A DNA stretch of 64,000 nucleotides from Neodiprion pinetum (taxonomy: Eukaryota > Arthropoda > Insecta > Hymenoptera > Diprionidae): positions 18,314,526-18,378,525 of the forward strand of contig NC_060234.1 of NCBI RefSeq assembly GCF_021155775.2, written 5' to 3'. The notes under the pieces are model-generated. The model made no database searches, was not told the DNA's origin, and worked only from the letters and a program-made list of their open reading frames with translations. The position numbers were made by a program, and so were the translations under genes. Shown here in pieces: positions 25,283 through 36,889 of this stretch (positions within the stretch are counted from its first letter, which is position 1; each line of letters starts with the position of its first letter).

Positions 25283-25910
25283 TTATTGGAAGTTTGTTCG
25301 ATACTTTTTCTCCTTTGAAATGTTTAGCATAACATTTAAGGCAAAAAAATCTATTAGCTTTGCATAATATTGATCATCATTACTATAGTTTATTTTGTCT
25401 GTCTCGCTAATTCGATAGATCATATTCGAATTTCTCATAGGTTTATCTTGTAATGTAATTGATTTTTCTAAATTTGTATGTGAAACGGACTTAACGCTAT
25501 CCGGTTCAATATTAATAAAATTTTCTGAGGACTTTATACCTCTATAATTCTTTTTTATAACTACAGACCTTGCTTTTACTTTTTGACAATATCTCTGTTG
25601 AGATTCTTTTTTTTTCCTAGTTCAGTACATTTCAGAAGTGCATTTCTTCTCTGCTGTTTCTTTACTTTTTTAAAATTTATATTGCTTATTTTTTATATTT
25701 ATATCTAAACCCGTATTAGAACCTTTTGAGAAACTTATTTTTTTAGGCTCCGGTTGAGTGATCATTTCAAGATTATTTGACCTGCGTCTGTTGATTGGTT
25801 GAATACTACGATTTTTATTTATAGTTACACCCATTGGCCTTAAATCGTATTGATCACCGAAATTTTGATTATTTGCTATAATACTGATATTTGATAGTAA
25901 GTACAATTTT
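25283..25910 (-). pseudogene. possible AT-rich reading frame broken by two stops
   Basis: On the minus strand one frame runs about 200 codons with only two interruptions (TAA just after NIKNKQYKF, then TGA after TSEMY). It continues with SQQRYCQKVKARS and YRISETDKINYSNDDQYYA before ending. Asn/Lys/Ser-rich codons with A/T third positions could be an AT-biased relic, for example of a mobile element or virus, or simply chance in AT-rich DNA. No homolog is recognised. A 43-bp direct repeat (25824-25866 and 25909-25951) overlaps its 5' end and shifts the frame. Confidence 0.2.
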
Positions 25911-25959
25911 AGTTACACCCGTTGGCGTTAATTTGTATTGATTACCGAAATAAAATTCG

Positions 25960-27285
25960 TAAATAAATTTATTGAAGGGTTTTGCAAATTAGATATGCCA
26001 ATTTCGATATCATCGTCGAATCAATAACAAGAGGAGAAAAAAAGAACAACAACAACAAAATACTTTTTCAACGCCAAGAAACTGCCGGAATCCGAGGAAG
26101 CTCGGTATACTTGAGCAAAATTATAGAAAAAGCACACAAACATTAGCAAAATGCCAACAATAGAATCTCCCACGAACTGGAAGCAGGCGGCAAAAAAAAA
26201 GAGTTCATCTACTTTTGATCATAGGAGGATTCAACATCATCAGGTTACCAAAAGTTTTAAAAAATATGCAATTTGATCGACATATTTAAGGATAAATGTA
26301 AGAAAAATTGGATCAGTTGTACAAATTTTAGGTAGTTAAATAGTCTTCGACATGGGTTTTAATATATCCATAATTTTAATAAGTATTGCGTGTTATGACC
26401 CTTTTTATTTCGTTTATGCAAAGCGACAATGTTAAAATCTGTCTTTACTTTTTTGCTGATTCTGGTTGCCTGGGGCTGCATTCAATGCGAGTAGAAAGTG
26501 CATATATTAAATCCTTGCCCTTGATCGAGAAGGATAAAACAACTATTAAAGTGCCTTCGAGCATCAAATTCATGATCGTTATAATCCGTGTCATATCTTG
26601 TTGGTACATCAAGGTCGGATTTTCGCCGATAAAGAGGCCACGAACCGAAATAAGCACAACGACAATAACAATTCGAAAACATAAATCCTGATCTAAAATA
26701 AGTGGGTGCATTATTTTGCAAAATCGGTCATACTTTTCTTAAGTAATTTTTTTTAACGTGTTACGTGGATGAATAATCGAAAGTACCGAGGAAAATTAAT
26801 ATGTGATATTTGCTTCGTGAAATCGCTAGAAATGATCAACGATGGCATAATCTGTAGAATTCTTTCCCGGATTAAGGAGGCAGGATACCTAAGGCTGCTC
26901 TTTAAAAAAACAGCCGAATGTCGGTCCTGCAAGATGGCCCAATAGGTTAAATTTAAAAAGTGGTGGCAGAAAATAAAATCGACTAAGGTTAAAAAAAACA
27001 TCTTTATTGCAATATTTCTCATGTGTAATTAAGTTGGTATAAAATAGTATTGTAGAGGGAAACGCATTTTTTATTACGAAATTGAGTATAGAGTCGAGTT
27101 ATATTCCATTTTTTTGTTGCGCCTTAACGCTGGCAAAACCATCTTTTACATTATTTTTGTTCTAAAGTTTATGTTCCGAGATTGAGGCTTGCTCGTATAG
27201 TCTGAATTTATGTTCATTGAGTTATGATCTGAGAAATCGTCCTCATTCGACAACTGGCTGAAATTCTACCACCGCAGTGAGCGTT
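25960..27285. other. no confident gene
   Basis: An 88-codon hydrophobic minus-strand frame (26445-26711) overlaps a 101-codon plus-strand frame. Neither has boundaries or recognised motifs. Confidence 0.45.
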
Positions 27286-27290
27286 ATATA

Positions 27291-27415
27291 ACGGCTAATT
27301 TTTTCCCTAGTCGATTGCGTTGGCAATGCAGACTTTAGTTTGCAGTTGAGTCGGCCGGTCACTATAGGCTGAATCTGCATTACCAACGTAATCGACTAGG
27401 GAAAAACGCGCCGTT
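27291..27415. repeat. hairpin repeat, ~42-bp arms
   Basis: Arms 27291-27332 and 27374-27415 pair through TTTTCCCTAGTCGATT and AATCGACTAGGGAAAA with an outer AACGGC/GCCGTT extension. The loop is about 41 bp. Probably a small MITE or foldback. Confidence 0.7.
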
Positions 27416-27995
27416 CACGATATTTTGTCCACATGTGTACAAAGTTCTCGAACGTTATGTAGGAAATTATAGCGAATGGGATTTACCAGAATTTTTGAAA
27501 ATCTAGGTACTATTTTGCAAAACTGATTTTGAAAATTGAAGGACCATAAATTTCGAGGGCCTTAGGTTATAGCTTTTTTAGCTTTACGGTCAATTCGGGC
27601 CTGCTGACTAATTCACTACGAATTCCATTCCACACGTAATTCTCGGGTTGAAAGGTAAGTTGCACACGATCAGTAGTAATTTTTATTTTGTCACTGCCGA
27701 ACTTTGGACGACGAAAGAATTTTTGGTTAATTTGCCCGGAACAGTCGCCTTACACCAGTTAGAAGAAACACCCTACATTTTTACTAATAGTAATAATTAG
27801 TAATAGATGTAGTAATTAAATTATAGTAATAACAAAATAATAAATTTTCGACTTATTGCGTAGAATGAATGCAAAGTGACAGGAAAATGATTGTTCACAT
27901 GGCTTTACAGATGGTAAGTACACGAACAACCTTACCGATGGATCAAGCCTCATGTAAATCAAAAAGTTTGGAGTTTCACCGCCGTATCGCCTTAA

Positions 27996-28197
27996 GGGAT
28001 TAGGTACACCTGTGTGGTTAAAGAAAATCGTTTCTTTGGAAGATCCATTCCACGGCCCAGGAATCGACAATTTTATGTCAGTTTTAAAGAAACAAACTCA
28101 CTTCAGTGTGAACTATACACTGCAAACTTAACACACGTTTTTCGTAAAAGCTGTACGCTCCTTTTTTTCTACCTGCCACAGCTGCGTACCTAATCCC
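27996..28197. mobile_element. TTAA-flanked MITE, 202 bp
   Basis: Ends GGGATTAGGTAC and GTACCTAATCCC are perfect 12-bp inverted repeats, extended imperfectly by a CTGTGTGG/CCACAG-like inner part. Both sides are bounded by TTAA (27992-27995 and 28198-28201), the target duplication typical of piggyBac and some Kolobok elements. No coding. Confidence 0.8.
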
Positions 28198-28587
28198 TTA
28201 ATGGAGTTTTATTTAGAAAAATGTGAAAATTGAAACATCAGTGGAATTTTTGTGAATTAAGGGTGCTTTGTGGGCCAAGATATCTTTACACATATTTTGT
28301 GTAATTTAACATGCACTCTCATAGCAAACTACGTTTTCATCGCGTTCAATTACTCAGAAATCAATTATTGACGGTTAGATGGCGATGAAAACATTTTCAA
28401 TGGTAAAAAAAATATCTAACGAACATTTTTAACACGTTGAAAAAGTAGTTTGCCATAAGAGTCTATGTTAAATGATGTAAAATAAATATAATGATATCTT
28501 GACCTACAAACACCCTCGAATCACAAAAATTCAACTGACTTTACATGATCGGCTACCCATATTTAAAGGATCACGCAGTATCCATAT

Positions 28588-29225
28588 GGCAATTGGCTTC
28601 CGGTTGAAATGGCTGGATTTTCAGTATGTTATAGTACATTTTCTCTCGATCGAAAGTTCTCATAAACCGAAGTCCCGAAAACCAGTATTATAATTTCCGA
28701 GATACAGGCCTCGGAAGAAAGGTGTCCAGATTTTTTGATATCTATGGATTTCGTGATTTTCATGAATTATAAATCTTTAAGGGGAGTTGAAATCAAAGAA
28801 ATCACTCAAAAAACTGCACGGTTGGTTCTCTAAGATGGGCAGGAAGCTGCGATTGATTTCATCCATGAACGCGCTGGTTTACTGGAAGGAGTTGCAGCGT
28901 TAGATTTCACGTGAAGAACGAGACCCTCCGACTCTTGCAATGATCGACTTGTCCTGTTTTTTACGCGTCGGTGGAGTCTCCGCGAATCGGTTGTGCAGTT
29001 TCTGACAATGAGTGATATATTTGATTTCAAGTCCCCTGTGAAACTTTGTAATTCGTGAAAATCGCGAAATCCATAGATGTTAAAAAATCCATAGACCCCT
29101 CTTCCGAGGCCTACATCTCGGAAACTACTGATTTTTCGAACTTGTGTCCATGAGAACTTTTGATCGGGGGGATACGTACTATAATATACTGAAAATCCGC
29201 GCAATTCAATCGAGAGCCAATTTCC
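28588..29225. mobile_element. foldback element, ~235-bp arms
   Basis: Arms about 28588-28822 and 28990-29225 are inverted copies. Matching blocks run from AATTGGC at the outer edge, through GGATTTTCAGTAT and TCTATGGATTTCG, to AAACTGCA at the inner edge. The mirror sum stays within a few bases (about 57812-57818), so few indels have accumulated. The ~170-bp spacer is GC-richer. A 124-codon frame across it is likely incidental. Confidence 0.75.
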
Positions 29226-29289
29226 ACAAGGATTCTACGAGATCTTTTTCCTCTCTTTCTAACCGTGAATTTCAATTTTGCGATATAAT

Positions 29290-29720
29290 TCTCTTAAAGA
29301 GCGTCGAACATCTTTGAACCGAGTAGATCTCCCTCGAGGTGTCGATAACCGGTACATCCGCCTGAAACGCGGTTATGGTTCAGCCCCCGTGTGTCAATTC
29401 TATTAGATTTCCACACAGCTACGATGCCGCGACGCTGAAATATCTCCACCCCAACATTTCGCACGGTATTCCCTTGGTGTAAGACCGGAATTACTATGCA
29501 ACCCTCGAGGCGGGTCGCTGCTGACGAGGGATCGCAAAACCGCCAACGGGCAACACCGACGCCGAATGGATGTGTCCGCGTATGGGCAAGTCGGCGTTTG
29601 CGGGTGGGCGCGGTGTTTAAGCTCAGGGTATATTGACACCTGACGGCCGTTTCACGGTTCACAATCCGCCAATCTCCGACTACCGAGAATCGTCAATCGT
29701 GGATCCGGGAACCAGGGCGA
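29290..29720. other. GC-rich block, no gene recognised
   Basis: CpG-rich, with two overlapping minus-strand frames (up to 122 codons). Possibly promoter or exon sequence, but no splice boundaries or motif stand out. Confidence 0.4.
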
Positions 29721-29729
29721 ACTTCGAAC

Positions 29730-31890
29730 ATCCACGTAGGTCTGCCCGAATTTACCCCGGACTCATATTCTTACTTTGGATCACGATGTAAAGAAATAAG
29801 GTGAAACAATGCGCATTTGCTCTAAGTCAATCAATCAGAAAACATATCCAAGGTGACGTCATACAGACTTGATATTTTGTTGTTTAATCTTAGTATTATT
29901 ATTCTTGCAACTTACGGAAATAAATAAGTAACCTATTTATGTGATTCCTGTGACAGAATCTTGGATATGCGCAGACTGAGCGAAAATCGGTCTTCAGTTC
30001 TGACTAACCTCATTTCCTTACATAATGCTTTGAATTGCCAAACTCCCAGGTGCATTGTGTAGCTCTATAGGATCAAATGAAGCTCCGTTAGTCGAGCGAG
30101 ATTTTCAAATATTTGTTCAAGGAGGTTGGTGTATCAATCAAATTATTATAACCTTCAAGATTTCTGCGTCTGCAAAAATCAACTTTAGCGAACTGTAGAA
30201 TGCGAAAAATTATATTGAGCACAAAGTTCCATACCTACGATTCTTTTATTTCTCGTCAGATTGTCTATGATAGTAGTATTATTTTTTCTAAACGGATGTA
30301 GATTTCGGTTTCGAATAAATTAGTACTTTAGCGAACAGTAGTTTTTTAACTGCCCACGTACCACTCAGTGACTGGGTGTTGGCGCAGAATTTTCATCATA
30401 GCGTGTTCAATGGTTGCGTGAATGTGAAGTAGTCATCCAAAAATAAAACTAAGGATATATTGCCACTAGATAGTCGAATGAGAATGAAAACAAATCAATA
30501 ACTTTGCTCTGAAAGCGGTCGTTTGGAAGCTAAACTTACTAAAGTTTTTTTTTTGCATATACAGAAATCTTGAAGGTTATTGAATTAATATATTCCGAAG
30601 CTACGAAATTCCGATAATTGAAATATCAGAAATTAAAATACTGAAATTGTAAACAAAAGCTTAAATATCAATAACTCATTTCAAATCGCTTATAAAATGG
30701 TTAAAAGTGTAGCATTGACTGCTTTCAACCAAAAGACTATTTCCTACGATCCCACTAAGACACTCTTCCTAAACAATTGCCTGCTTTACCGTACTCGGTC
30801 GGTAAGGCAGGTCGAATTAGAACCGCCCTTATACATATATCTACTTTTCTTTATCACGCTGGTATCGTTCAATATTTGTTTATTCATGGTTGAACTGGTA
30901 TTGATGTTAATCAGCAAATGTAAACATCGAATTGATTATTGAGAAAGAAAGTCTGTTTCAGTATATTTCTGAAAAACAGTTATCCGAACAAAATAAGCGT
31001 TCAATGAAATTGAACGAGTTCGCAAGATTCTTGACCTTAAATAATTTTTGTGTTGAATAATGATTTTCAATTTTTCGAGAGAATGTTTTTGTTTGCATGA
31101 TAGCATATCCCTGATTTATTTTACAACACCTCATGAAAATTTTATAAAAATATTTGAATGTCACTTATTATGCGTGTTCGAAAAAGTAGTCGCATCGTGT
31201 TATTTGTGATCGAAACAAGTACGACAATTGAATATTGCCACTCAAACAAATACGACAATTGAATGCGAGAAAAAATTTCAGTATTAACGGTATATTGTTA
31301 TTACCTAAACAGTGTATAATTTATACGCTTAACAGTATGTTAATAGATGATGTGACACTGGCACGATTACGCACGTTTTTCCAAGTTATCATTACAGTGA
31401 ATTGCCATAAGTATCAATTGTAACATCAGCCTTATATTATCTCTCTATTATTTGGGTCTGAACCGCGTGCGGGTTTGCTTTTGTCAATGCCATTTTCTGC
31501 CCTTTCATTATGAAAGTCTAGCCGTAGTCACGTCACATTCTTGGAAGAAAGTCAGATCTCGATTTGCCTTTTGTCGAGCAATCTTACTGTTTGTATGGCC
31601 AGTTAAAGAAGATGACGACGCTGTATCTGCAGATCGACTGCTTAGCCTTATTCCACATGTTTGCTGAAAGAATAATGATTTTCCCGGCTAAAAGTACTGT
31701 AGTTGCCGGATCGATTCTGGTGAGAAAAGTATAAAGACATATTAAGGTTTTTGGTAAAGTATACCCATGTAGACGATATTTTGATCATAAATGTAGCAGA
31801 TTTTACTCTGCACACAGTAGTTTTCACTGATTCTACAGTAGATTCTGCATTTTATGAAGTATGTTTTACCAAAAAACCTGATCTTTCCCT
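29730..31890. other. no confident gene
   Basis: AT-rich with short frames. A plus-strand stretch ending at 31667 (VWPVKEDDDAVSADRLLSL) is protein-like but has no supported boundaries. Confidence 0.45.
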
Positions 31891-31902
31891 CTTTTCCTGC
31901 AG

Positions 31903-31989
31903 TTCTGAGTAAAATCTGCTCTTTCATTCTCTTCGCGAAGTACTACAGAGATGAAGAAAACGTATTCATGGATTTGTCGAAATTGTATT
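31903..31989 (+). CDS. candidate 3'-terminal exon, unknown gene
   Basis: One of the stronger acceptors in the window (TTTCCCTCTTTTCCTGCAG) precedes a phase-2 frame reading LSKICSFILFAKYYRDEENV and ending MDLSKLY then TGA. A donor-like CAAG|GTAATA follows at 31997. The peptide looks protein-like but is short and unrecognised, and no matching upstream exon in phase was found. Confidence 0.2.
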
Positions 31990-31999
31990 GAACAAGGTA

Positions 32000-32635
32000 A
32001 TATAAAGTAGCTGATAAAATGTGAAAAGAAATAGTTATCAATCAATTGAATGCAACACATACGATCTATGTCCTTCTCTCACTTATTTTAATCAAATGGA
32101 TTCTCGATTACTGGCATTCCGATTAATGTCAGACAAGATGAGTCGCATTCGTGCACTGCAAATTTGTTAATACAAGGATGTAAAATAAGGTAAATACGTA
32201 CGCGTAGGTATACCGATTGTCACTCGAGTAGAATGAAATCACAATAAACGAAACACGTTGCAGCTTTTTTCAGGAGCACCTAAGCGAGTAAGCGTAAAAA
32301 TGAATATGGTATCGATTTTTGCCCGGATGAAAATTTTTCTGCGGCTTTGCTGTGGTCCGGATCAGCTCATCATTATGCAAAAGTTCTGGCGATAGCAGGG
32401 TAAAAAGTTAGGGTATCGATCGATCGAGGGACTTTAACACTTACTGTTAGCTGGCAATACCTGATACGGCAAGCTAGTCAAATCTAATACGGGATTTTTT
32501 AGCAAATCCAAACTTGAAACACAGAATATAAAACTAAATAACCTATTTCGGAACGGACGCAGATATTAATTACTGTGGTAATCCGGATTAGGTACATACG
32601 CTTCGTAATTTTATATGATCGTTTCTATCTTTACT
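32000..32635. other. no gene seen
   Basis: AT-rich. An acceptor-like TTTTTTCAG at 32263-32271 has no coding partner. Confidence 0.5.
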
Positions 32636-32639
32636 AATC

Positions 32640-32835
32640 ACAGGTAATCCTTGTAACCTTTGTAATTCATTGTGATCCATTACACAATGACTTGTAATCT
32701 TTGTAACTGTTGCGATCTTTTGTGCTCCATTTGTATGTTTCGGATCATGTTAGCTTTGTAATCCTTGAAATCCTGGTAACCATTTGTCATCTTTTGCAAT
32801 TTTTAATTTCTTTGTAATCTGTATAATTGTAATCG
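32640..32835. repeat. degenerate TTTGTAATC array
   Basis: TTGTAACC, TTGTAATTC, TTGTAATCT, TTGTAACTG and relatives recur every 10-20 bp with GATCCATT-type interludes. A loose, old minisatellite. Confidence 0.65.
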
Positions 32836-33530
32836 GTGTGCGCCAATATTTCATAGCGATTAACTCCTACTATACGAATTCATTAATAATACTTGCTTCT
32901 GTAGGTATTAGAAAACGTATGGATCTCAAAACTTTGGTCTGAGTAGTATGTAACAGAAAAGAAATGTGAGTAAGTAAGGAGATAAGGTTAAGAGATGAAA
33001 CAAAGTTGAAACGATTTAGTATTAACTGAATACTCGCAGTTATTGCTCAACAATCAATACAATGTGCCAATCATAATTCAGAAGAATTTTCCAGACTTGA
33101 GCCGGTGTTGCAGAAGCTCATTGGAATGTTCTACGTTAGAAATATCCAGGGTATGTCCATTACTGCAAATTTACCTTGAATATACATTTTTACACATTAT
33201 AGAGAAGTAGTATAAATCCAGACAAACGCGTCAACTTTGAGAATGTACGGCTTTCGATATAAAAATTTGAGTACACCAGAAACTTGATGACATTATAGGA
33301 ATAAATCAGTGTCAGAAGTGTGCTCGAAAAGTGGGACAAAAAGTAAATAACGAATGATTATGTGATTGGCATGTCACATCTAGAAACAAAATTATAAGTC
33401 AAAAAGTGTATGATACATGCATCTGTAATGTAATGTCAAATAGCATGGAAAATAATTCGCATTTCTAATCATAATTCGTTTCTATACATTCTCTTCTTAT
33501 CCAAAAGGTCGAGATGGAAATTATCCAGTA

Positions 33531-33690
33531 CAGTCAGATCTCGATTCTACGTAGAACTTGGGACCGGATTCCGCAGAATCGAGGTTCCCAGAGAACTAAT
33601 CCCAACGTTACCTCAGACCCGTTTCATAGATCCCGTCTGTTCCCACTCTTGCGATAGAGACGGAGAATCCGCAAAATTGAGGTTCGCCTT
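33531..33690 (+). mobile_element. pogo/Tc1-like transposon end (partial)
   Basis: CAGTCAGATCTCGATTCTAC follows TA at 33529. The words CAGAATCGAGGTTCCC and AAAATTGAGGTTCGCC recur downstream. This CAGTNNNACCTCGATT style of end is familiar from pogo/Tigger-type elements. No matching opposite end was found, so I call a fragment. Confidence 0.4.
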
Positions 33691-33699
33691 TTTAGGATC

Positions 33700-34725
33700 T
33701 GCTGATCGGTATTAACTTATTCAACTGTTCAAGAAATGATCGAATAAATTCAATTGTGTACTGTGACTTGATCTGAAAGCTGACGCGTTTTGAGTTTGAG
33801 AATATTTCTCGACGGTGCTTTCGGGGTCAACTGCGAAGAAAACTGTTTCTGGTCTTATCGTTAACTGTGGAATAGAGATATCGGAAACGCCCGTTGACGT
33901 TTGACGACACGATGCTTCGCCTAACGAGGGACCGAATATTCGTCAGGTGCGGAAGGGTAGAAATTGCGAATTTGGAATTCTAGACAATCGAGATGTGGAC
34001 CTGACGACTGCGAATGAGCCATCGGATGCGCGATATTGAACTTCTTGGCGCCGGGTGAATGCTGATAAGTCGAATTACAGGCCGCGTCCTTCGCTAACCA
34101 TACCCTCGTAATCTGGTTTCTGCTTTGCGGAATTCGATTACCCTTACGTATGTCTCTCTAATCTAGCTTCGACGGCGCGTAATTTAACGATGTTACGACA
34201 GACATCGATGTACTTGTAAGGAGGCGATGATTTTATGACGTCATTTCATTCCCGGACAAATAGTTTACAGCCGATTTCATGAAGTTAAGTTATGTAAATC
34301 AACTCGAAGGCTGTACAAAAAGAAGTAGCCTGTTTATATATTATGTTCGACCTTTTCAATCAGTCAGTTGCAAGTTACAAATGTGAATTACAAATGTACC
34401 TATTTTGTGATTAAAACAACAATAAAATCACATTCAATGTTACATTTGTATTTTTCAATCGAAGGTAGGTAAAGCATAGTGGAAATGGTACATACAACAA
34501 TTACAAAATGCAAATTACAGTTCCATTTTTTTTTTCTTCAGTTAAAGATGACATATGCAATCTGTGAATGGTCGGTAACCAATACAGTTGGTTTGTCCAA
34601 ACTTGGACATAGATCATACTTACATGCATACATACGCACTTAGTTCACTATTAATTTGATGCATTATAGATTGAAAGTGACATAAATGAATGAATTCGTT
34701 GGAAATGAAGAAATGAGGCAAGTTA
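33700..34725. other. no gene seen
   Basis: Moderately GC-rich to 34.25 kb, then AT-rich. If the exon at 34733 is real, this is the intron downstream of it on the minus strand. Confidence 0.5.
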
Positions 34726-34732
34726 CACTCAC

Positions 34733-34989
34733 CAACAACTGCTCGATGCCCTTTCACTCGTCTACCAATGTTCGGAGATACGAGACTCAGCCGGTCGCCT
34801 CTGGAACCGAGAAGAGGGCTTGGGCTTCTCCTAGGCGGCGGTTGGTCAACGGCCAACCCGTAACAGCTCCCCTGAGCTATGGCGTTCGAACTTCCGAGAC
34901 CACCGACGCCTCCGACCAGTCCCCATTCTGCAACACTGTCGATGGAGCTGCTGCGCGGAAGACAGGAGCCGGTGCTGCTACCCTCTCGC
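34733..34989 (-). CDS. internal exon of an unidentified host gene
   Basis: Read on the minus strand, TTTTCTTCCAG precedes this 257-nt block and GTTG|GTGAGT follows it, both good consensus sites. One frame stays open throughout: REGSSTGSCLPRSSSIDSV, then GGLGSSNAIAQGSCYGLAVD, PPPRRSPSPLLGSRGDRL, and ends near PNIGRRVKGHRAVV. It is GC-rich with AT-rich introns on both sides. Ser/Pro/Gly/Arg-rich composition with SPSP and RSSS motifs suggests a phosphorylated disordered segment between domains, as in cytoplasmic regions of channels or scaffold proteins. I cannot name the gene. The exon starts in phase 2 (its first base completes a codon) and ends after the first base of one. Confidence 0.6.
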
Positions 34990-35079
34990 CTGGAAGAAAA
35001 TTTTAATGGGTACGCGAAGAATTTACTCAATTTAACCGTACACTGTTCACGGAAGTAAAGTAAAACTTTTATTCCCGAC

Positions 35080-35147
35080 TCAACCATAAAGTTAACTTTT
35101 TTGACCTCAAAAGCGGGACGAAAGTGGCATATTTTTCCGTAAAACGC
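35080..35147. repeat. direct repeat, copy A
   Basis: A 67-68-bp unit (TATTCCCGACTCAACCATAA ... AAAAGCGGGACGAAAGT) is repeated about 308 bp further on at 35388-35454 with roughly 80% identity by eye. Confidence 0.6.
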
Positions 35148-35387
35148 ATTTGCGGGAAATATCAGATCATAATCCCACAAATCCAAATTTAGAAGAAGCA
35201 AGTGGCTTGAAGAAAACAGAAGAAAAGTCCCCATTTTCAAATAAATATTGCAGAGTTGATTCAGAAAAAAAGTCCTATATATGTAACACAGAAATAAAAC
35301 TCGACTATTCCGTTGGGTGATTACTACCCGAGGGAAGACTCGCGGGAATAATCTTCGACTTTATTCCCTTGTTAGATAATGTACTAT

Positions 35388-35454
35388 TATTCCAGACTTG
35401 ACCATAATGTTTATTTTGTTGACCTAAAAGCGGGACAAAAGTAGCATATTATTC
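35388..35454. repeat. direct repeat, copy B
   Basis: Second copy of the unit at 35080-35147 (TATTCCAGACTTGACCATAA ... AAAAGCGGGACAAAAGT). Confidence 0.6.
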
Positions 35455-35459
35455 TCTCT

Positions 35460-36340
35460 GATACTTTTTTCCTGGTCGTAAATTCTTTCATTGACTCTCT
35501 TTTTTTCAACTTTAAACTATTTCTTGCCCTATGATTATAAATTTGATGAATTGCACTTTTCGATACAGTGTGCGTAAAACGAAAAACTTCCAAATTTCAC
35601 CAAACCTCCTCCCCCAAATTACCCTGCAGAGGCTCCACTCCTTACATCCCCAGTAGGGCCAGCGTCTCTGGATCCAATCCCGCCTACTTACATCCATATG
35701 CTACTTGCACGCATTTTTTACAATTCCTTTTTTCATTATTAATCTCTGTTCTGAAATCTATGCAGCATACTGCAAAAAATATAAATATAAATATAGAAAG
35801 TACACACATTTTTGTAAAAAGTAGATATTGGTAGTGATTATTTGAATAAAATAAAAGAAAAATTATACATTCAATCTTATTGTATTTCTTTGAAATGAGT
35901 GTCAAAGCTTGAAAAAGAGTTTTGAATGATTGCGAATGAGAATTACTTTTGTGATCTTATAAGATAAGATTTTCATCGTTATTGCGTTTTGCAAAGGGGA
36001 AATAAGATTTACATTTATGTTAACTTTAATGTAATGCTTTCCAGATTTTTTTCAATATAAAATACGAGCATTCAACTGTCTGTTTCCCAATTTACATCCC
36101 CACGAGTTTTGTTGGCGAAGTGTACCTAATAATTTCAAATAAACAAGAACCTTCAAAACAAAATTAAATTGACATAACCGAAAAAATGTAGCTTTATATA
36201 AGTGGTAATTTTCAAATGCTCGGTTGTCCGGGTTAATGATGTAGTAGAGATCTGCAAATTTACACCGATTTTTTCTTATACGTATTGTATCATTCTAGAA
36301 AGTGAGGGCATGAAAAATCCAAAATGACCAAAATAAGGGA
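35460..36340. other. no gene seen
   Basis: AT-rich, with short overlapping frames. Confidence 0.5.
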
Positions 36341-36344
36341 CATC

Positions 36345-36881
36345 TTAATGTACACTTGGGGACAATGAATCTGAGACCGCTAATTTTTCACACTAGACAG
36401 TTATGTTGGCAACACAGAGAAACCTACAGCGCCATAATGGGCCGAGCGCGAAACAAACTCAATCTCAATAAGCATAACATAACCTATGACCGCCGAATCT
36501 AACCTTATAATATCGCGGGTATAATAACTTGTTCGATTGACGAGTCAATCGGATATTACATAATTGTCAGTTGTTATAAATTAATGAATAAATTTCAAAC
36601 AATAAATTACCGAAACTTAAATGGATCGAATGAATTACGAAAAATTGACGTTAATTCCAAAAAAATCGAAATTAATGAACGAACAAAACTTACCTGGAGT
36701 TTAAAAAATTATTGAGTGTAAAAATAATTAATTCCAACAAGTCAATATTCCCGCGGTATTGTGAGGTTATTGCACTGTTATTTTTGCATTATGGTACTGT
36801 AGATTTCTCTGTATTGCCAATATAACTGTCTAGTGTGAAACATTAGTCGTCTCAGATTCATTGTCCCCAAATGTACATTCA
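36345..36881. mobile_element. foldback element, ~540 bp
   Basis: Inverted arms (about 36345-36540 and 36730-36881) share GGGGACAATGAATCTGAGAC, TTTCACACTAGACAGTTAT, CAGAGAAA and CGCGGG-centred blocks in mirror order. Identity is about 85-90% by eye, with indels in the inner third. The spacer is ~190 bp of AT-rich DNA. No coding. Confidence 0.75.
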
Positions 36882-36889
36882 TCGAATTT

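Noticed and set aside
26445..26711. Hydrophobic minus-strand frame suggesting a chemoreceptor fragment
   Set aside because: Only one hydrophobic stretch, no receptor signature, and an overlapping frame of similar length on the other strand.
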